Shown piece after piece: positions 7,276 to 10,423 of a DNA stretch of 10,423 nt (within the stretch, counting starts at the first letter, position 1; every line of letters starts with the position of its first letter). Below the pieces are notes generated by a model. That model was not told where the DNA came from. It made no database searches and saw only the letters and a program-made list of their open reading frames with translations. Position numbers and translations under genes: made by a program. The stretch is from Pyrinomonadaceae bacterium (GTDB taxonomy: Bacteria; Acidobacteriota; Blastocatellia; Pyrinomonadales; Pyrinomonadaceae): contig JAJAYR010000358.1 of assembly GCA_026786155.1 (NCBI GenBank), positions 1 through 10,423 of the forward strand, written 5' to 3'.

Positions 7276-8298
7276 ATGCTCAATAATTTTAGTGAACCCA
7301 GAAGCCTCGAACTGTTCGCCCGTTACGACTTTCTCGATGTGTGTCTTTTAGGCGAAACCGGAACGGGTAAAACTCGGCTGGCGCAACTCATTCACGATTC
7401 GGGTCCGCGCAAAGACAAGCCGTTCGTCGCCTTTAACTGCGCGGAGCTTGCGCCCGCGCTGATCGAATCGGAGCTTTTCGGATATGAAAAAGGCGCGTTC
7501 ACCGGCGCGCTTCAAGCGAAGACGGGAAAATTTGAAGCGGCAGACGGCGGCACGATTTTTCTCGATGAAATCGGCGAACTCGCGTCCGAAATGCAAGCCA
7601 AGCTACTCAAAATCGTCGAAGAAAAGCGCGTCGTGCGCGTCGGAAGCATCGTTGCGCGCCCCGTTAACGTGCGTGTAATTTGCGCGACGCACCGTGATTT
7701 ATCGGTTCTGCGCGAAGATTTGCGTTACCGCATCGCCGCGCACGCGATTCGGCTCAAACCGCTTCGTGAACGGCGCGACGAAATTTCGCACCTTGCGCGC
7801 ATCTTTATCAAAGATTTTAGCCGGAAATCTATGCAAAAGGTCGCGGCGGACAAAAAGGTTTTGCGACTGCTTGAAGATGCCGAGTGGCGCGGCAACGTCC
7901 GCGAGCTGCGCGCGTTCGTTGAAAATGCGTGTCTCGCGGCGTTATCGAGCGGCAACCGGTCGAACGCTCAAACGGAGCAAAATTCGACGCTCGAATTAAC
8001 CACCGACCTGATTGTTTCGCAACTAATAAGGCTCCGCGAAATTGAGAAAACGCGCGTCGAGTTCAGAACTTCAGAGAATCCCGCGCCGCCGCTGCCGCAA
8101 ACAGGAATTGGATTGCGACTCGTCGCCGGTAGCAGCGGCGGTTACAAGCAAACGGTTGAGGAATTCGACCGAGAGCTGATCAAAAAAACTTTGGCGGAGA
8201 GTAATCAAAATGTTTCACGCGCGGCGATTAAATTGGGTTTGAGCCGCTACGGTTTAATTAAAAAAATCAAACGCTACGGCATCAAAGTAGCCGGTTGA
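7276..8298 (+). CDS. sigma-54-dependent transcriptional activator lacking a sensor domain (AAA+ plus Fis-type HTH)
   Basis: This is a 340-residue bacterial enhancer-binding protein, which uses ATP hydrolysis to open promoters held by sigma-54 RNA polymerase. All core AAA+ motifs are present: Walker A GETGTGKT (26-33), sigma-54 contact loop GAFTGA (73-78), Walker B TIFLDE (93-98), sensor I region around ICATHRDL (135-142), arginine-finger region DLRYR (148-152), and sensor II WRGNVREL (204-211). Residues about 292-340 form a Fis-like helix-turn-helix (NQNVSRAAIKLGLSRYGLIKKIKRYG). There is no receiver, GAF, PAS or FHA domain ahead of the AAA+ core. An in-frame TAA at 7261-7263, with only one ATG after it, rules out an N-terminal extension here. 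Its activity must therefore be set by abundance or by a partner in trans, as with PspF-type activators. No clear Shine-Dalgarno precedes the ATG. A strong terminator follows 48 bp after the stop. Confidence 0.92.
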   Translation: MLNNFSEPRSLELFARYDFLDVCLLGETGTGKTRLAQLIHDSGPRKDKPFVAFNCAELAPALIESELFGYEKGAFTGALQAKTGKFEAADGGTIFLDEIGELASEMQAKLLKIVEEKRVVRVGSIVARPVNVRVICATHRDLSVLREDLRYRIAAHAIRLKPLRERRDEISHLARIFIKDFSRKSMQKVAADKKVLRLLEDAEWRGNVRELRAFVENACLAALSSGNRSNAQTEQNSTLELTTDLIVSQLIRLREIEKTRVEFRTSENPAPPLPQTGIGLRLVAGSSGGYKQTVEEFDRELIKKTLAESNQNVSRAAIKLGLSRYGLIKKIKRYGIKVAG

Positions 8299-8346
8299 TG
8301 CGAGCGAGAAGCAGAAGCGAAAGCTAATTTGTAATACTAATTTTTG

Positions 8347-8386
8347 AAGGCGCGGGCAGAATCATATCTGCCCGCGCCTTTTTTTT
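8347..8386 (+). terminator. strong rho-independent terminator after the sigma-54 activator gene
   Basis: A perfect 14-bp inverted repeat pairs AAGGCGCGGGCAGA (8347-8360) with TCTGCCCGCGCCTT (8367-8380) around a 6-nt loop (ATCATA). It is followed by six more T residues, so the T run spans 8379-8386. The GC-rich stem and T tract fit an intrinsic terminator on the + strand. The A residues at the left foot are too few to make it clearly bidirectional. Confidence 0.93.
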
Positions 8387-8400
8387 CGTAAAGATGAAAG

Positions 8401-8533
8401 TGGACTGACTGTCAGACCACCCTGCCTCACCATACGAAAATCGTTGAAAGCCTGATTTTATAACACTTTTAAGTCTTCTGTGTGAGATAGGTGGTCTGAC
8501 GATTGAGCCACTGCTGGTCTGTTCATCAGACCA
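8401..8533. repeat. cluster of TGGTCTG / CAGACCA inverted repeats
   Basis: Four copies of one half-site lie within about 125 bp. GTCAGACCACC (8411-8421) and GGTGGTCTGAC (8490-8500) form a perfect 11-bp inverted repeat. Shorter inner matches (CTCAC 8426-8430, GTGAG 8482-8486) extend the pairing. A second inverted repeat, TGGTCTG (8515-8521) with CAGACCA (8527-8533), has a 5-bp spacer. The half-site resembles operators of GntR/FadR-type repressors (TGGTCnGACCA). The same arms could also form alternative RNA hairpins, or be the ends of a small non-coding mobile element. The sequence alone does not decide. Confidence 0.6.
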
Positions 8534-8860
8534 CATGCGAAGGAAACCGTGCAAACGCCGCCCGGTTTTTCTCGCCCGGTAACATTCCCGCCGGGCAAAT
8601 AATAAACCTAAAAACAATCGAATGGACCCGCGGGCGCACCGACCTTTCCGCTTTGGCGGAAGGTTGCCAATCTCGCTTGCCGAACACCGAGCTTGGCTGG
8701 AAATAAAATAAATTTAAGCGGCTTTTCAAATGGACGGACGGCGACAGCTCCCGCTTGCCCCAACGTGCTTGGAAATTCGGCAAAAGGGATTTTTAAAGTT
8801 TGCAAAAAAGTGAAATTAGGTGGACGGGAAACCGCTCACCCTTCAAAAATAAATCACTTG
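8534..8860 (+). other. gene-free, hairpin-rich leader upstream of the unknown protein
   Basis: No convincing gene lies between the terminator and the ATG at 8875. The stretch holds two GCCCGGT copies (8560-8566, 8574-8580), both complementary to CCGGGC (8591-8596). A hairpin ACCTTTCCGC/GCGGAAGGT lies at 8642-8664 with a TTTG loop and one bulged T. A segment with ATGGAC, CGCTTGCC, AAC, GCTTGG and GAAAT appears twice (8622-8704 and 8730-8775) at different internal spacing. A GAAA-tetraloop hairpin lies close to the gene. No recognisable -35/-10 or riboswitch family was identified. A long 5' leader or a decayed repeat region are both possible. Confidence 0.45.
8819..8840 (+). promoter_or_regulatory. 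GNRA-capped hairpin just upstream of the unknown gene
   Basis: GGTGG (8819-8823) pairs with TCACC (8836-8840), including one G-U pair. After an A/C mismatch, CGG (8825-8827) pairs with CCG (8832-8834) around a GAAA tetraloop. It ends 34 nt before the ATG and about 20 nt before the Shine-Dalgarno. This position would suit a translational or RNA-stability control element, but its function is unknown. Confidence 0.4.
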
Positions 8861-8866
8861 AGAGGA
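8861..8866 (+). promoter_or_regulatory. Shine-Dalgarno for the unknown gene at 8875
   Basis: AGAGGA lies 8 nt before the ATG at 8875. It is the clearest ribosome-binding site in the window and fixes the start of that gene. Confidence 0.7.
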
Positions 8867-8874
8867 AAAAATCA

Positions 8875-10423
8875 ATGTCTGCAAATCAATTATCGCTATC
8901 AGCTTTGCGCGAATTCGCGCCCGCGAGTTCTCCGCTTTTCGCTTACCGCACCGAATCTTCGGGCAGCCCGATGAACGACTGGGCGCGGCACTTGTCGGCT
9001 AATCAATTATTCCGGCGCGAGTTGGAAGAAAACTCAGTCTTAGGCGGCAGCATCGTCGTGCGCGTTGCGGAAGGCGACGAAACGCCCGCGCTCGAAAGAG
9101 TCAAAATTTTAAGTTTGACTTACGCAACCCGCGTTCTCGGCAACATCGAGGACGCGAAAGAATTTGTTCGCTGCGTTAAATTAATCGCCGACCCGCAGGC
9201 GGCGCAGTTCGAGCTTGAACAAATCGCCAGCCATTATTACCGCGAATGCCGTCAGGAGCGAAACGTCTCTGAAGTATTAAAAGAAATGGCACTACTCGGT
9301 ATGGAAATGACGCGCGTGACGGCTTCGGTGAATGACCTTGAAATTGAAACGACCGAAACCGAAATTGGCGAAATCAAGCTCACCGAGCGAGACGAAAAAA
9401 GAGTCCGCGAAGCCCAAAAGAATTTGTCGCCGCTCGCCCAATCGACTCCGAATTTCGATGCGGAAATGGAATTCGTCCGCAGTAAGCTGTCGCGCGGCAC
9501 AATCACCAAAGCGACGCACGACGAGTTCGCCGCTTTTTATCTCGCGGACGAAGGAAAATCAATCGAAGAGCTTGATGAAGATTATCTGCGTCTCGACTCG
9601 CACGAGCAATACGACGAAGACGGTCTTTTGGGACTTCGAATGTCGGGCAGCCAGCACACGGAAGTCGTTCTCGAACTCGACAGCGAAATCACTGCGGAAT
9701 ATCTGCCGACGGACGTTCAACCGCTTGCTAAAATGTTGCAACTCGTCTTTGTCGGTTTTGAGATCGGCGGGCGAGCGGTGCAGGCGGCGCGGCATTTTGT
9801 CACTTGCCGGAAAATCGAAAATGCTGACAACATTCGCGCCCGCAATGCTTTTCGCTATAACGCTCCGTTCGTTGAAACCGCGTTGCCGAAAGCCTCTGAG
9901 TTCTCGATTTTTCCTTTAACGCGCGATGAAATTTTAGAATGGATTGACCTCAATCTCGACGCGCTCTACTCGCGGGAAGTGGTGCGCTCGGCACGTCGCT
10001 TCACGACGGGAAAAAATGGAGAGCGGCTCGAATTCATAGTTAATCAAACCGTTAACCCGGACTTCGAGGAAAAACAATACGCGAGCCAGATTTTACAGAT
10101 TTTGCTCGAACAAACCGAGCGCGATTTTCACCTCGCGGCACTCCGACGCAACGGGATGTATCAATCAATTTATCTACAAATCAGGCGTGCGAAAGACACG
10201 GCGATTTTGTCGCAAACGGCTGAAATCGCTCGCCGTGCGAAGGACGAAAAACGCCTTTCGCTCAAAGAATACACGGCGCTTTCGACCGTGGCGAAATCGC
10301 AGTTTGCGAGACTCGCCGGGATGCGTCCAAGCCCGGCGCTATACCGCCTCGAAAAAGAAATTAGCCGCGCCGATTCGCGCAAAATCGGTTATCTCAAATG
10401 GGCGATGTATGGCACAAATTGCC
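8875..10423 (+). CDS. large protein of unknown function (partial, runs off the right edge)
   Basis: The frame is open from the ATG at 8875 to the last base, giving 516 complete codons with no stop. I do not recognise the family. There is no signal peptide and no transmembrane segment, so it is probably cytoplasmic. The chain is highly charged and mostly helical, with a strongly acidic and heptad-like stretch at about 145-190 (repeated Glu/Thr runs, then ERDEKRVREAQKNL). Another acidic segment follows (IEELDEDYL). The C-terminal visible part is basic and helical (RRAKDTAILSQTAEIARRAKDEKR). No nucleotide-binding loop, zinc cluster or catalytic motif stands out. The start has a good Shine-Dalgarno and a first segment rich in Ser/Ala/Leu. 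Codon use matches the neighbours, so there is no sign of recent transfer. It is separated from the sigma-54 activator by a strong terminator and has its own long leader, so it is separately expressed. Whether the activator controls it is unknown. Confidence 0.8.
   Translation, partial: MSANQLSLSALREFAPASSPLFAYRTESSGSPMNDWARHLSANQLFRRELEENSVLGGSIVVRVAEGDETPALERVKILSLTYATRVLGNIEDAKEFVRCVKLIADPQAAQFELEQIASHYYRECRQERNVSEVLKEMALLGMEMTRVTASVNDLEIETTETEIGEIKLTERDEKRVREAQKNLSPLAQSTPNFDAEMEFVRSKLSRGTITKATHDEFAAFYLADEGKSIEELDEDYLRLDSHEQYDEDGLLGLRMSGSQHTEVVLELDSEITAEYLPTDVQPLAKMLQLVFVGFEIGGRAVQAARHFVTCRKIENADNIRARNAFRYNAPFVETALPKASEFSIFPLTRDEILEWIDLNLDALYSREVVRSARRFTTGKNGERLEFIVNQTVNPDFEEKQYASQILQILLEQTERDFHLAALRRNGMYQSIYLQIRRAKDTAILSQTAEIARRAKDEKRLSLKEYTALSTVAKSQFARLAGMRPSPALYRLEKEISRADSRKIGYLKWAMYGTNC

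Noticed and set aside
8535..8582. 15-codon ATG frame (MRRKPCKRRPVFLAR) in the leader, possible leader peptide
   Set aside because: No Shine-Dalgarno precedes it and it overlaps repeat arms. A frame this short is expected by chance.
9332..9919. 195-codon + strand open frame inside the unknown right-hand gene
   Set aside because: It is a shifted frame within a longer continuous frame that has a good ribosome-binding site. Its Ser/Arg/Lys-rich composition looks like a frame shadow.
1..10423. CRISPR arrays, tRNA or rRNA genes, insertion sequences
   Set aside because: No regularly spaced direct repeats, tRNA-like cloverleaf, rRNA sequence or transposase was seen on either strand.

Overview
The window is about 10.4 kb of bacterial chromosome at moderate GC. 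It has mostly tightly packed genes and two clear intergenic control regions. Several features suggest Acidobacteriota, most likely class Blastocatellia: a secreted S9 peptidase, a secreted TPR-CHAT protein, an ECF-like sigma factor coupled to an anti-sigma protein with FN3-like and TPR parts, and a Gln/Lys/Ala codon style. That placement is inferred from gene style only; there is no rRNA or other marker gene here.

Left block (1-5083, + strand). A possible last 16 codons of an upstream gene are followed by a leader. Then come a secreted S9 prolyl-oligopeptidase-type peptidase (258-2243), an 81-residue exported mini-protein (2289-2534) and a secreted TPR-CHAT predicted cysteine protease (ATG at 2636, stop at 5083). 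The gaps are 45 and about 101 bp with no terminator seen, so the three could be one transcript.

Middle block (5041-6995, - strand). A divergent ECF-type sigma factor is translationally coupled by an ATGA overlap to a membrane anti-sigma factor with a zf-HC2 zinc finger. The anti-sigma gene ends inside the CHAT gene: the two converge and share 43 bp. The anti-sigma factor should place its FN3-like and TPR segments outside the cytoplasmic membrane, where the CHAT protease and the mini-protein should also be. A protease-controlled sigma switch is therefore an attractive but untested reading.

Right block (7276-10423, + strand). A 280-bp divergent control region precedes a compact sigma-54 activator (AAA+ plus Fis-type HTH) with no sensor domain. 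Its transcript ends at a very strong intrinsic terminator (8347-8386). A 576-bp gene-free stretch follows. It carries four copies of a TGGTCTG/CAGACCA half-site, an imperfect duplicated segment and several hairpins. It leads into a large cytoplasmic-looking protein that I do not recognise, which runs off the right edge after 516 codons.

The pieces most worth following up are the CHAT / mini-protein / sigma / anti-sigma convergence, the repeat-rich leader at 8401-8840, and the unknown protein behind it.
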